The notes beneath the pieces are model-generated. The model searched no databases. It worked only from the letters and a program-made list of their open reading frames with translations, and was not told where the DNA came from. From NCBI GenBank assembly GCA_024644235.1, contig JAHELJ010000027.1:1-53203 (forward strand): a stretch of 53,203 bases of DNA. Direction: 5' to 3'. A program made the position numbers and the translations under genes. This stretch comes from Lewinellaceae bacterium (lineage in GTDB: Bacteria > Bacteroidota > Bacteroidia > Chitinophagales > Saprospiraceae). This document shows, piece by piece, positions 21,523 through 36,500 of this stretch; the stretch's first letter is position 1; each line of letters begins with the position of its first letter.

Positions 21523-24500
21523 ATGAGACTACCGGTCTGGAAAACTACACGTGAACACCTATTTCGTGTTCGGCAAGATCATTTAAGGATGGTCTGCCAA
21601 GCAATTCTTTTCGCAGTCTTCTTATTTCCATCAATCAAAGCACTAGGGCAAGAGGCCGATATCACATTTACTGCACCCGACGCCATGACGGTTTGCGGAC
21701 CCTTTGTTTCCGTGACCGTGATGGTAGAAGCCACTGATACTCTGAATGATATCACCGGGACTTTTGACCTAAGTGCCCTGCCAGGGATCGATTTTGATCC
21801 GGCTTCTCTGATCTCTCCAGATGGTGTGACACTGTTGGGTAATGTATTTCAGTTCCCCGACTTGTTGGAGGGGGAGTCAGCTTCCTTCACCATCGACTTT
21901 CAAGCGGTATGCGGGGCAGAGGTATTAGATGAAGACTACAGGTTTGTTTTTGATTTGGACTATTTGATCGATGGAGTTGATCAGGGGATGGACCAGGGAG
22001 TCAGTCCCGATCCCGGTTTCACGGTGTTAAAACCAGGTCTTGATTTCATTATGGCCGGTACCGACATCTTCCGGCCGGTAGTGAACGAACCTGATACCAT
22101 CGTCAAGCAAATTGCTAATGCCGGTGACGGTGACGTCGACTCGGCCCTCTACTTTGTGATCGATCACCCGAATTTGGCGCTGTGTGAAATCTTTGTGGAG
22201 GGGACCAACGGTGGTGTTTCAAACGGGAATACCTACGTCCTTAATCTGGCGGGGACCAATGCCGATACAATGTTTTACTGGATCGATGCCGTTGCGATAG
22301 CGACTACCGGAGATAATGATGCTATTTGGGATGGATTGGCAGGGGGGCAGGAAATATTTATAGTGAGGGAAGTGTGGAAGGGCGTAGACTGTACAGACCC
22401 AGCTCCGGATATCACCAGAGGAATTGGCTATGGATGTGTGCCAGGTAATTCCATTGGTCTTTGTACTTCTCAGGATAACAACTCTGCCGTGGTTTTTGAT
22501 AAGGAGCCGAATCTGGTTTCAGGAATTTATGACTGGGGCAATGAAAGACCTGCTTGCTATGCAGATGACCCAACTCAAGTGGGGTACTTCCTAACCAATG
22601 AAGGAGAGGCTCCTGCAGACACCGTGGTGGTCAATTTGTCAACTTCCAGCCAGGGTGATGTGGTCATGTATCAATACTCTCTTACCGGTCCCACCGGAAT
22701 TTATGTAGACGGACTCACCGGGGCTATGACCAGTTCTGGCTGTGGTGGCATCAATCAAGTCACTGACACCATTTACGACGCCAATCTGGCTGTAGGCGAT
22801 ACCCTCTGGATCCAGATCGAAATGCTATTCGACTGTATCTGTAATCCATCCTGTGGAATCACAGGCATTTACGAAAGTGATCTCGCTCTGGAAGCGATCG
22901 ATCGCTGTGGGGATGCGGTAACAGGTACGGGTTCTAGCTGGGCAGATTATGGGATCAATATCTCCGGATTTGTGGAAGGCCCATTCGATATAAAGGGCGG
23001 AGAATCGGGATGTGTCACCTACACCATTACCAGCTATCGAAATGATTGGTTCAACGGATCTTATTCCAATTCTTACTACGAGATGGAGTTTGCTTTTCCG
23101 CCTGGCCTCGAGATCGATCCAATGATGGTAACCTGGGAAGATGCCAATGGAGATCTGTTTACACCGACTATGATAAGCTTTGTTGATGGTGATGCAACAA
23201 TGCCAGACACTTTAACCGCAAAATGGAATCAGAATGATATCCCTGCCGGTTGGTCTCCTGGTCCAGGCACCCAGATCGAGATCTGCTATGATGTGGTCTG
23301 TTCGTTGCCTTGTTCAGGTGAGACCAATATTGATGTTACTGCCCAAATGGACTTTGTGATCGATCCCATGTGCATGACCTGTACTCAGGAGGAAGTCTTT
23401 TGCCCTCCTCCATTGCCAATGGTTCTCAAATGTTACGATCCAACGAATCCATTGTGTGCATGTGTGGGAGTGGGCGTACTGGATCTGGATATCAATCGTG
23501 TCAATTATGGTTTGGGTGACAACAACAACAATAACAACCCGGAAGGCGGAGAAAATATTGATTTGAATCTGGTGGAGAGTAAGAGATATCTTCAAGGGGA
23601 TACTCTGAAGGCAGTGGTAACCGCAGTGATCAAAGGGTCACCTATGAATCCATGGATCAATTCAACCTTTCAACTGGTCACGCAAACGAATACCATCACA
23701 CCGATAGCCGGTTCAATCCGGGTGGTTGATGCCAGTGCCATGTCTGAATACAATTGTGATGCCCTAAGCATGACGGTCAGTACCTCACCATCTGGAGATA
23801 CGATAGAGGTGGATCTTTCCACTACTACCCTTGCCACATACTGTCCTGCAGCAGTTCCTCCTGTGCCACCGGCATACGAGGATGGAGATACGCTCGAGCT
23901 TTGCTTAACCTATACAGTCAAAGAGGAACAGACCATCCAACAAAGACCGGTTCTATATCACACCATTTGGACCGTCGATGACGGTATCAATCCTCCTCAG
24001 AGCTGCAACCAGGAGTCAGAAAGACTTACCCAAATCGGTATTGTAGAAACCTACGCGGTGGATCTAGACAACTCTTTCGGTGGTTGCGAACCCTCTTCCG
24101 GCTCTGTGCGCGAGCAAAGGTATTTCGGTTCACGCAATTTCGATGAGTTTCCTTTTGAGGTCAGGCAGTTGGGGATCCCTGAAGAATTTGTTTATGTCAA
24201 ACCGCCGGAATTTGGTTTTCGCTCTGATTTATTCGGTTTCCGGATGGATGGACTCTTGGTTACTACCGGGATCAATCTCAGCGGAGGAAGTCCAGCGTTG
24301 GCGCCCTACATATTGATATCCGGTGATACACTTACGTTTAAGGCGGGAGATTATCTAAGAAGCCTGGGTTCAGCAGTCGTTCCACCGGACGAAGGATACG
24401 ATACAAGGTTTTTCCCTCGGGTTCAGGGAGACTGTCGCTCCTTTGCGGGTGCGTTTGACAATACTGCCTGGATGTCAAGTTCGGTAGAGCCCATTACATT

Positions 24501-27500
24501 CTGTACTCCGCTGATTGATCGTGTACCGGTCACCCAACAGGTGATGTACACTGGGGGGCCTCAACTTCTGGTCACTCCGGATGCATCAAATATTGTCGTG
24601 GATCAGCCAAACCAATGTATCGGCTTTACCCTCACCAATACGACCACCATATCGGCACCAAATTCATTCCTGTACATTACTAGTCCTACCGGGAATGCCG
24701 TGGTGAATAGCTTAGTAGAAACTACCAATGGAGGTACAACAGTTATTCCCGGATCTGCACTTGGTATCTATGAGTTGGGTTTTACCCCGGGCTCTCCAGA
24801 CCGTACGTTTGAGATTTGTGTTACGGTGAATAGTTGTGGCACGGAGCAATTGAATTTTGTTGCTGGCTGGGATTGCATTCAATATCCTACCACAGTGCTG
24901 GAAGCCACGTGTCAGGATCCATCAGTTGTCACCTTTACGACAGGTACGGCGGGACTTGGCTTGCTGGTGACAAAGCCGAGTGTAGATACGGTGGTGAATC
25001 TTTGCGATACTATTCTCTATGAAGCTATTCTCAACAGTACGATGGCAGGTAATCTGCGTGATATTGTGCTGTCATTTGATTTGCCGGTTGGTCATGACTA
25101 TATCGAAGGCAGTTTCGAATATATGTGGCCACAATTGCCCGCGTCAGGCTTCATCAGCACGTCAGATCCTGACAATCCATATGGCAATTTCTTTACCACG
25201 ACTATTACCGATGCGGATCCGATGCTAGCCTCAGATGGACTGCTCGGAAATAACAATATTCCCAACAATGTCATTACGATTCGCTTTAAAGTGGCTACAA
25301 CTTGTGATGTGATATCAGGCAGCGCAGCTTCGTTTTTTGCCCGGGCTCTGAACGCTTGTGGTGATCCGGTGAATAGACGGTTTTTCCCGGGTAAGCGAAT
25401 ACATATTGATGGGGCAGTTGCCTCTTATGATATTAGCCTCAGTGCTACCGATTTGGTACTTAACCCATGCACGCAGGATATGAGCCAGATTGACATTGAT
25501 ATATTGCTCAGTGCTGATCCTGGGATTATGACTACGGTGGGTGATACGATCAGGGCGACACTTCCGCCAGGGATATTCTACAACGGCATGTCTTACCAAG
25601 CCGGAATCAATGCAGTGATCACCGATCCTATCATAACTGATTTGGGCGGACAGCAGCTCCTTGATTGGCCAATCATGACCGGACTGGTCGATGGAGATCA
25701 GATCCAATTTTCCTTTGCCGTTACTGCCACTGATGCATCCCAGGAATGCCGGGATTATGATATGTTGGTTCAGACCTTCAGTACAGTTGGTGCGGAATGT
25801 GAAACATCGTGTGAAATTGGAGTTGAGACAGGCTCAGCCAGAGCTCCCTTTACCATAGTGAAACCCAATCTGGTTCCTACCCTGTTTTCCGGAATGCTTA
25901 TTCAATATCCGCCGGTTGAAGAAATCTTGATGTACACCCTTGAGGTATTTAACAATAGTACTGTAGGTCTGCCCATGGGTACCGTCATACCACTTAAGAT
26001 ATATGAAGATGTAGATAACTCGGGCACCCCGACCGCGGCGGATGTACTCCTTTCCATTGATGATATCGTCATAGACTCCGTTCCGCCAGGTCGAAGCTTT
26101 GAACTGATGGCATCAGATACCTTTCCTGCGGGGTCAGCATGTAACTTGATTGCCGTTTTAGATCCTGACACTGCCTGCGTCTGCGCTCTCGAACCCTCTA
26201 ATCAACTTAAACCTCAAATCAAATTCGACTTCCCGACTGAGATTGAGGTTTGCTCGAATACTGACACCTTGATCGGTCCTGAACCTGTGCCCGGTTATGA
26301 CTATACATGGTTACCGGTTGGCGGAGCATTTATGGGAGCCTTAAGCGATCCTGATACCACTCGCACCACGTTTCAGCTCCAGAATATTTCAAGTGAAACG
26401 ATAGTACATCAATATGCTTTGCGAGCAATATCGGGTTCATGTTTCATTTACGATACCGTTACGGTAACGGTTTACCCGGAAAGGGCTGATACCATCGGAT
26501 TTCCGGCATGTTTGAATACACCTGTATTACTGCCGGGACCGATAGATGGATCCGATTTCATGTGGACTCCTAACATTGAATTAGATGATCCTACCGCTAT
26601 GTTCCCAACGGTGACACCTACTACTGACAGGCAATATGTACTAAACTACCTGGACTTAAATGGTTGTCCGGCGACGCTCGTGGTAAATCTTTCCATCGTA
26701 ACATGTGTTGCCGGAACGGCAATAGGAGATACCGTTTGGTTTGACGAAAATATGAACGGACTCTATGACGACGGTGAATTACCAATTCCGGGAGCGGTAG
26801 TGCTTCTCTATCCTGCGATCAATCCAAACGGACCACATATCCGGGTAGACACAACTGATGCCAATGGCATGTATGAGCTAGACAACCTGGTGCTGGGAAA
26901 TTATATCATCCGCTTCATTCCTCCACCCGGATTTGAAATAACCGAACAGGATGCCGGAGCTGACGACATAGACAGTGATCCAAATCCAGCAAACGGTTTA
27001 ACCAATGCCTACTTCTTGAATAATGGAGAGACCAATTCAACGGTAGATGCCGGACTGATCTCACCATGTGAACTCAGTATGTCTGTTGACGTTGGGCCCT
27101 GTCGGGTCTCTGCCGATACCATGCTTCGAAATGTTGATGTCCATATCTCCTGGAATGATGCAGTCTATACTTATGATTATCTGTACGGGGAGGACACCAT
27201 ATTCTTGAACTACCTGGGAGTAGAGGACACGATCATAGTTGACACCCTTAGCGGAGAAGCGCTCGTGAGCTTCACTATTGGCAACTCCGTACCAGCCAAC
27301 TTCGACATCTTCGCGGGGTTTAGCTTAGACACTACTTGCCGGGATACTTTCATGGTGGAGGTGCCTTCACCGTGCATCTTCGACCTTGCATTGACCAAGA
27401 AGATTGATTCAACAGGAACATCATTCCCGTTAGTCGATGACGACACAGTCAAATTCTTGCTGACTTTGCATAACCAGGGGACCGTCACGGCTTCCAACAT

Positions 27501-30500
27501 TATCGTTAAAGATCATATCCCATGCGGATTTACCGCCTTTCCAAGTCTGGGAGATTTGATCTTGGCAGATTCCACGATTTATTTTGCCGGACCGGTGATA
27601 CCCGGAGACTCAGCAACAGCTTGCATTTATTTTAGACTGCAACAGCCGATCGATCTACCTGCTGCTTGTCAGGGTAATAATATTTACGACAATTATTCAG
27701 AGATATTCTATGCCGAAGATCTCTTTGGTGATCAACCGACAGACAGAGATAGCGAACCAAATAGCAACTCGCCGCAGGAACTTTCGGTATTGCCATATGG
27801 TCCCGGAGACGACGATATCCTGAGCATGGGAATCGGAGACATCGGGAGTGAAGATGATCACGACCCAGCCAGTGTTCAGGTGCTTGATCTGGCTCTCCGC
27901 AAGAGTTTTGATCCATCCACCCCAGGCCCATATTTCGCTGTGGGGGATACGATTAAATACCTGATTACGGTGTTCAATCAAGGAAATGTTATTGTCGATA
28001 GCATTGTGGTGACAGACACCTTGTTTGACGGTCTGGAATTCATCAACGGGGGGCTAAATCCTGACTGGACCGACCTGGGAGGAAACCAGGTTCAATTTGA
28101 TACCTCCTTCCAATCGGCAATGATGATGGGAATCGACACATTCATCTGGGGCGATTCCTTTAACGTTTGTATTCACCTCAGGGTGAAGAGTTCAATTGAT
28201 CCTGGAGCTTATGTGAATATGGCGAAGATCAGTTCAGCCCGAGATACCTCTGGGACTACCCACAATGGAGATAATGACTCCTCTTTTGACATGAATTTTT
28301 CTGGGAACCCTGGTGGAGCCCCTGGTACCTTAGCAGACGACTTTGTAGGTGGTATAGGAACGGGTGAACCAGGAAGTGGAGATCCCCGGGGAGATGCTGA
28401 TAGTCATGACCCTGCATTTTTTCTCGTTCCTGTTTCAGTAGGAGATACAACTTTTATCGACACCGACTTGAATGGGTTGCAGGATCCAACGGACCCTTCT
28501 TTGCCGAATGTAACCGTTACCCTTTTTCAAACTGATCCAGCTACGGGTATAGGTAATCCAGTCACTACAGATGCATTTGGAAACGTATATGATAACACCA
28601 GAACTACCAATGCTAATGGAGCGTATCTCTTTGACAGTCTACCTCACGGCCGATACTACGTGGTATTTGATGTATCTACTGCATCAAATGCTAATCTCCT
28701 GATTCCAACTATTGCAAATGCGAATGGTTCCTCACTGGATCCCGATGATTCCGATCCCCAGACCATGGGTATCAGTGATACCACGGGTTACCTGTTCAGT
28801 AACGAGGCAGATCGAACTCTCGATGCCGGATGGTGGTTTCCATATGCTCTGGGCGACACTGCATTCGTAGACCAAGACCTCAATGGTCGGCAAGATGCAA
28901 GTGACCCAGGATTGGAAGGAGTGATTGTCACCGTTTATGATGTGAGCACCGGAGCGCCTGTTACCATAGATGCTTTTGGAAATATTTATCCGTCTGGCAT
29001 GATGGATACTACAGACCAGGATGGCTATTGGATCATCGATAGTCTTCCTTCAAATAGGAGGTACTATGTTGTTTTTGATGTCAGTCAGGTGCCGGATGGC
29101 CTTCCCTACCTGCCCACATTGGAGAACGTGGGAGATACTATCGGCGATAGCGATATAAACAGTCAGGGAATAAGTGACACCACCGATATTCTGTCACAGC
29201 CTGATACGATCAGAACCCTAGATGCCGGTTTCTTTGCTCCGGTAGTGGTCGGAGACACAGCATTTGTCGATGTCAATTTCGATGGCCGGCAAGATGCAGG
29301 CGACCTTCCCCTAGAAGGTGTAATTGTCACGTTGTACGATGCAGCCACCGGCACGGTTGTCACGATGGATGCATTTGGCAACAACTTTCCGATGGGCATA
29401 ATGGACACCACTGACGTAGATGGATTTTGGTTGATGGATAGTCTGCCTCCGGGCCGCCAATATTATGTGGTGTTCGATGCCAGTATGACGCCCGATGGAC
29501 AGCCATGGGAGATGACCATGGAAAATATTGGTGATACAGTCGGTGATAGTGACATCAATCTCCTGGGTGTCAGCGATACAACCGTGGTACTCCTTAGTGC
29601 GGACACCAACCGCACCTTAGACGCCGGTTACTTTGTGCCTGTGAGCATAGGAGATACTGTGTTTGTAGATGTAGACTATGATGGTAGACAGGATGCCGGT
29701 GACCAACCGCTAGAGGGCGTTATAGTGACTCTGTATGATGCAGCCACCGGAAGTGTTGTCGACACGGATGCCTTTGGTAATGCTTTTCCTGGTGGTCTCA
29801 TGGATACCACCGATGCCAATGGATTTTGGTTCATAGACAGCCTTGCCCCTAATAGAGAATACTATGTAGTTTTTGATGCATCCCAGACTCCCGATGGCGA
29901 GAAATATGTTTCCACCCTCGAGAATGTAGGTGACACAATTGGAGATAGTGATATTAATACATTGGGCTACAGCGATACCACTGGGTTAACGACAAGTGGT
30001 GATACGATACCCACCCTGGATGCCGGATATTTTGTACCGGTCGTTATTGGCGACACTGCCTGGGTAGACCTTGACCTTGATGGACAACAGGAGGCAGGTG
30101 AGCCGGGGCTCGAAGGAATTATTGTCACTCTTCTGCATGCAGCTGATTCGACGCCCGTCACTGTCGATGCCTTCGGAAATATGTTTCCGTCCGGAATGAT
30201 GGACACGACTGACGCAAATGGTTTCTACCTACTGGATAGTCTAATTCCTGGAGACTATATCGTGTTCTTTGATTTGACTATGCTATCAGGTATGCCTCCC
30301 GTGGGTCCCACATTGCAGAATGTGCCTCCGGACGATGAGATCGATAGTGATGTGAGTAGCTACGGTTACAGTGATCCGACCGGATTTATGTCCAGTGGTG
30401 ATACGATCTTGACCATAGATGCAGGTTTTGTTTTTCCGGAAATCAAACTGGCCAAGGCAATCACGGCAATTGAACAAGCGGCTAGCGGCGTTGCCGGTAA

Positions 30501-33500
30501 TCTTGATGTTAGATTCAAATACACAATTGATAATACCGGTGGAACTTACCTCGATACGATAGATCTACAAGATGATCTTCCCGGACAACTGGGTAGTTCC
30601 TTCGTGGAGGTTACCGCCGTTCCTGTGATTGCTTCAGATGGTAGCAGCGGTGTGACAGCTAATTCAATGTTCGTAGGAAGCACTCCGGGTACCTCGATAC
30701 TTAGTGGTACTGATGGACACCTGCACTATGACTCAATCATTTGTGTGGAAGTGGTGGTAGAACTAGATCCCAACACACCAGATGGACTTGACTCTCTAAA
30801 GAATCAGGCCATTGTTTCGGGAGATCCAACCTTTCCAGATGGTGCCCCGGTAGTGCTAAACGGTATGCCGATGCCTGCTCAGATTGATTCATCAGACAGC
30901 GGCTTAATTCCGGACAGCACCAATCCCGATGATCCTGGTGATCTGGGAACCGAAGATGATTCCACTCTCTTATGGTTGCCTGGAATCAATCTGTCAAAAG
31001 GCCTGGTAAATGTCGAACAAGTCAGAGACCCCATCAATTCACCTTCCACGGCTGGTAATGTGATCGCAACATTCAAGTACACTGTCAAGAACACTGGTAA
31101 TACCACTCTTAATCACGTAGAACTGAGCGACGATCTTATCGATCAACTGGGTGGGATTTTTGTCCAGATAGATTCGATCGGAGAACCAATGGGGCTGGGA
31201 AGCGGTGTGCTTCACAATGCAGCATGGAACGGCGAGACTGACACAACTTTGATATCTGCTGGTCAGCTACTCCCTAATGATTCATTCATGATCTCAGTAT
31301 TCCTGGAGCTCAATCCAAATGCACTGTCGCCCGTGGTGCCTCCAACGAATCAGGCTCATGTTGAAGCTACTCCCTGGGATACGCTCACCATGGATACGCT
31401 GACCGGAGTCTCAGGGATAAATCTGCCGGATGTGAATGACCGTTCGGATTCAGGTATTTTACCCGAGTCACAAAATTTCGGTGCTCCAGGAGACTCTGGT
31501 GGATCAAATGATCCTACCCTGGTCTATTTGCCTAATGTCAATTTGTCTAAGGAGGTCACGAAGTTCCAACTCTTGTTGGCACCACCTGATGCTGTGGGTA
31601 ACTTTGCCGTAACCTATCAGTTTAAGATAAAGAACACCGGAAATGTACCACTGGATTCCCTAACCCTCTATGACAATATTTTTGATCAGTATGGAGGAGC
31701 AACCGGTGCATTTTTAAGAGTTCGTCCCGACAGCATGGTGCGTATCTTGGATGGGGGAGGAACCTCCATTCTTGCCAATCCGGATTTCGATGGTGGTGTC
31801 ACAGATTCAGCGCTGACCATACCGCTAATTGGTCCGGGTGGGTCACTGCAGCCAGACAGTACAATTTGCGTGCAAGTGACATTGGAGATCAATCCCAATG
31901 CGATGAACCTCCCCAACGATCCCCTGCTGAACCAGGCGATCGTAGATGCGCGTCCGGATGATGGCATGGGCAACGGACTACCCGGACCAGATGGTTCATT
32001 GCTGGACATGATCACGGATCTCTCCGACTCAGGGACTGATCCCGAGGACGTCAATGACGATGCCTTCCTGGCAGATCCGGGGTATACCAATGACTCTACC
32101 GCTTTGCAGCTTTCAGATCTGAACATCGCCAAGGAGATCATTGCCTATGAGTCTAATTACGATGATACTCTACCGGGGGATGCTCGTATGCGCTTTGCAG
32201 TCCGGATCAAAAACAAGGGAAACATTCCAATCACCAATGTGGTGGTCTATGATGATATCGAAGAGGAATTTGGGCCCGTATTCATAGAGGTGCTCGAGCA
32301 ACCTACTTACGTGGTTGAGCAAAATCCAGGGGTATTCATGCCGGAGGTTGTAAACCCGGTAATGGGAATGAACTTGCCCGGAGACTCAGTGCTATTTACT
32401 GCGGATTTAATTCAGCCCAATGTGCAGATACGTATTGAGTTTGAAATTCGAATTGATCCAAATGCGGATGGCAGACCTGAACCACTCATAAATCAAGCGA
32501 GTGTTGTGGGCGAAGCAATTGTTGGTGGAATACCCGTAATGTTGATGGACGTCTCTGATTCAGGAGCTGATCCGGAAGGGTCTAACCCTGATGTACTGGG
32601 CGATACAGGAGGAGAAAACGATCCGACAGAATCACCTGCTCCTTCATTAAACCTGGCCAAAACCATTCCATTCCCAGGCGTGCGAATTGGATCCAGACCC
32701 AAGAATTTAATTGTGACCCATATACTGCGCATTAAGAATACCGGTAACGTCACATTGGATAGTCTGAGGTTAAACGACCCAGTTGGTGATGCTTTGTGGT
32801 ATGGCAAATGGGGAGCTTTTGTCAAAATACCCACGACACCAATGATACTCCATCAACCATCAGACGGCCAGTTTGAGATCAATCCTGATTTTGATGGATT
32901 ATCGATAGGAAACCCTGAAGTCTTGTTGCCCAGTGTGGATCGATCAGACTCCATCCCAGTCAATGACTCCCTGGTGATCAAGGTCGAAGTAGAGATCAAC
33001 ACAGAGGTGGTTCCGCACGATCAAGATTCGATCTTGCTGAACCAGGCCGTCGCCTTCGGAACTGGATTACTGCCTGACGGAAGTAGGGGAGAACAGACTG
33101 ACGAGTCTGATTCCGGCGTAGATCCGGAATCCAATAATGAGATGGATCCCCTTCGACTTTCCCAGGATTTGGTTGACATGGGTCACAATGATCCGACACC
33201 ACTACCAAATTGCTTTTGGTGCCCGACACCATGTCTTGATGAGGTGAACACATCCTTTGATGAGAACTGCGAGGCAGATATTATAGAGATCATGAAAGGG
33301 GCTCTTCGGGGTGTTCAACCAATATGTGTTGATCTTGGGTTCTTTGATTTTGAAATCAAGAACGAATTTGGAGGACTGGTGAGCAATCCGGTTAGTGGCG
33401 AAAATGTGAAAGATGAGAAGTGCTTCAAAGTAAGTGCAAACAACATTTTGTGTCCCCATGATCCCTGTTGGACCAATGTCTGCGTCAAGCGATTTGACAC

Positions 33501-36500
33501 GCCAATCTTCCAGGGCAAGAAGACCACAGTATACTGTGGGGATCCCTTGATCGACGGGCCGGATCCATTCGAAGAGCGGTTTGCAATCGTCAGTTGTCAG
33601 GGCCAAGTTCCTGCCACATTTACGGGCGATTGGGCAAAAGTTTTTGATTGTGAGCCAGGGGTACAGGATACGATAAAAATTATATATAGAGAGTACGAGG
33701 CAACCAGTAATGCTGGCTTTCGAGGTACGGGATACGACACGATTTGCGTGTTAAGGTTACCTGAGATTAGTGTAGACAACATCTATTGTCCGCCCATGGA
33801 TACCACCTATTGTGGTGTTGATGATCGTATCGGTCCGTATATGGTTGTGGATGGCATCGATGGAGCTGGATGTGAGCGACTCTACTTTCTGAATCCGGAC
33901 GGTACCGCCGCTGAGTTTGACGCGAAGTGTGGACTGTCAGTTCACGTCGAGAAGTTCGATTTTCCTTCAGCAGGCTGTATAAACCAAAGTCGCTACGATG
34001 TCCAGGTCTATCAAAGTTGCTATGGTGCTTCACTCAACCAAAATTGCACAGTAGAAAATACCGAAGGACCACACTTTGAGGTCACTGGTGGATCCGGAGA
34101 TGCAGTGATCTTGAGCTGTTCATTCTGGGTGATGGACTTCGATACGACTGCACCGGTGGTTGAATGCCGATTGGAGGAATTGGGTAAAGTTGAAGAAGTG
34201 AATGGCGTTGATGCGGTCGTAGTTGAGGCTACCTCTAATGATTGTAGTACCGCTTCGGCATCGCTACCTCCGGTCTCCGTATTTGAAGCATGTGGAACGG
34301 TGAAGTTGGTGAAGGCAAGGTTAGAAGGTTTTGGCACTTTCATTTATAAATTCAATCCGTCAACGGGATTATTTGAGACCGATGAAGTGGTTGATCTTCC
34401 TCTGAGGGATGAGCCTTATGAATTAATTTTTGAAGGGGTAGATGATTGCCACAATATCGGACAGGACCGATGTTATCTTATCGTTCAAGATCCGATCATC
34501 CCCATTGCGGTAGCTCACAAGGGATTGACCCTGAGCCTGGGAAGCAAGAAGGTATGGTTGGCTGCCGAGGACCTCGACAATGGAAGCTACGATAATTGCA
34601 ACTTGAATATCGTACTGGCGAGGAGGACCGACTGGCTCACAGCTTGCGTTGACCTATGTGATAGCCTAGTCGTTGATCATGTTACTACTGAAGGAGATAC
34701 CGTGTGGTGTGTCTACCTGAGTGATGATCAACTAAATAATGAAGTAGAAAGATCATACCGTGAAACCGTCGAGTGGTTAAATGAAGACGGAGGCTTATGT
34801 GAGGAACTCGTCGCCGACGCATGGTACTACGATCTCTGCAGGTATGCTACAGTGGATTGCAAGGGTAGTCTTACCGAACAAGAGTTTGCTGAACTTTTTG
34901 CCCAAGATGCCCATGGTAGCCGTGCCGCTCAGCTGGGTGGCGGCTGGTCTGCTTCCGTGCCATTTGATTGTATTGATGCCTGTGCGAAGATACCGGTGGA
35001 ACTGTTGGTCATGGATTACTGGTGTAATTGGTCGACAAGTTGGACTGACATATTGGTGGAGGATAAGTCACCGGTAGAACCAGTGGTGGATGTAACTGAT
35101 ACGGTCACAGTCAGCTGTACAACTTATAAGAACGACAGCATATACACCTTGCCAGGGTCAGATGATTTGCTGCCATTGGCTGAAGTAATGGAACGTGCTC
35201 AAAACGGTGATGCCGATGCCCTTAGCTTATTGAATGATGCATTAGGTGGATACCATAAGGCATGGCGTGATCCGTATGGCCAGTATGTGGATGCAATGGG
35301 CAATCCAATTGATGCTGCGGTTGAATTTACTGATCGAGGAATATGTACCTGCACCACCAGCATGGAGCAAGTCACCTACTACGATGAGCAGTCACAAGGT
35401 TGGGTAACGGAGGAGCAGGAAGTCACGAATTGTTATTATGATGAATCGAGTTTTCCGCTAGCCAATGGTATTTTGGAAGTTAATTGTGGTGAAAACAGTT
35501 TTTGCAGTCAGGCCGTCGAAATTGATTTGGACGAATGCTGCACGGGCACAATTACCCGCTTGTTCAAGATTTGGAAGGAGTGTCCGCAAGCACCTGAGCA
35601 GCCTGATACCCTCTTCCTCGAACAAGTAATCCAGGTGGGAGATACCTGTACATTACGGAAGGAGATGTTTGATCTTCCTGGGGATGTGGAGCTATTTACC
35701 TGCACTCCGGAATATGACCCGGCAGGAAGTGGTAATGTGATTGGTGATGCCCATCCCGATAGCATTGGTAGGCCGCAATACCTGCTCGACAGTGATTGCC
35801 GTATTATCGGTATTGCTCATGAGGATAAAGTGTTCTCTTTTGTGGGATCTCAGGAAGGTAATTGTTATAAAATAGAACGCACCTGGTACTTTGCCGATTG
35901 GTGTGGTCAAGATGCTCAATCAGGAACCTGGTGGGAGGATGAAGATGTGATTGCAGATACTTACGTGCAGAAAATCATACTGAGGGATACCGTTCCGCCA
36001 GATTGTGAGGTCTTGGTAGATCAGCAGGTGAATGATTCAATTTCAGTCGCTGCTTGTTCGATCGATCTCGAAGCAACAGTCCAGGCAATGGACAATTGTA
36101 ACCTGAAGAGCTATGACTGGACATTGCGCCATGCTGATGGTATGGCTGTCGATAATGGCACCATCGAAAGCGATTCAACTGCGATGCAGGAGATCTCATT
36201 TGATTTGTCAGGTGTCGAACCAGGTACCTATCACCTCATGGTGAGGGTGTTTGATCATTGCATGAATGAAAGCTACTGCCGTGATACTTTTACCGTCGTG
36301 AGTACCCTTCAACCGGAATTGAATTGTGTCGGTCCAACAGATGTTGAATTGGTAGGAATGGATACGGGTGGTGGCCCCGAACCTGATACTGCGACAGCCA
36401 CTGTTTTTGCTGAGCCTTTGGTTATTAGCAGTAGTGTAGTATGCAACGACACCGGATTGATTTACCGGATCGAAGATATCGATGGAATTGGTGATGATAC

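Noticed and set aside
28432-30440. Periodic repeats as a possible CRISPR-like array
   Set aside because: The period is about 400 bp, in frame, and conserved at protein but not at silent sites; these are SdrD-B domains. No short-repeat/spacer pattern was seen anywhere in the window.
31686-32141. Ser/Pro/Gly-rich 151-codon minus-strand frame inside the DUF11 repeats
   Set aside because: Its composition is the mirror of the repeated coding strand, and similar frames recur opposite other repeats (for example 30879-31106 and 29163-29411).
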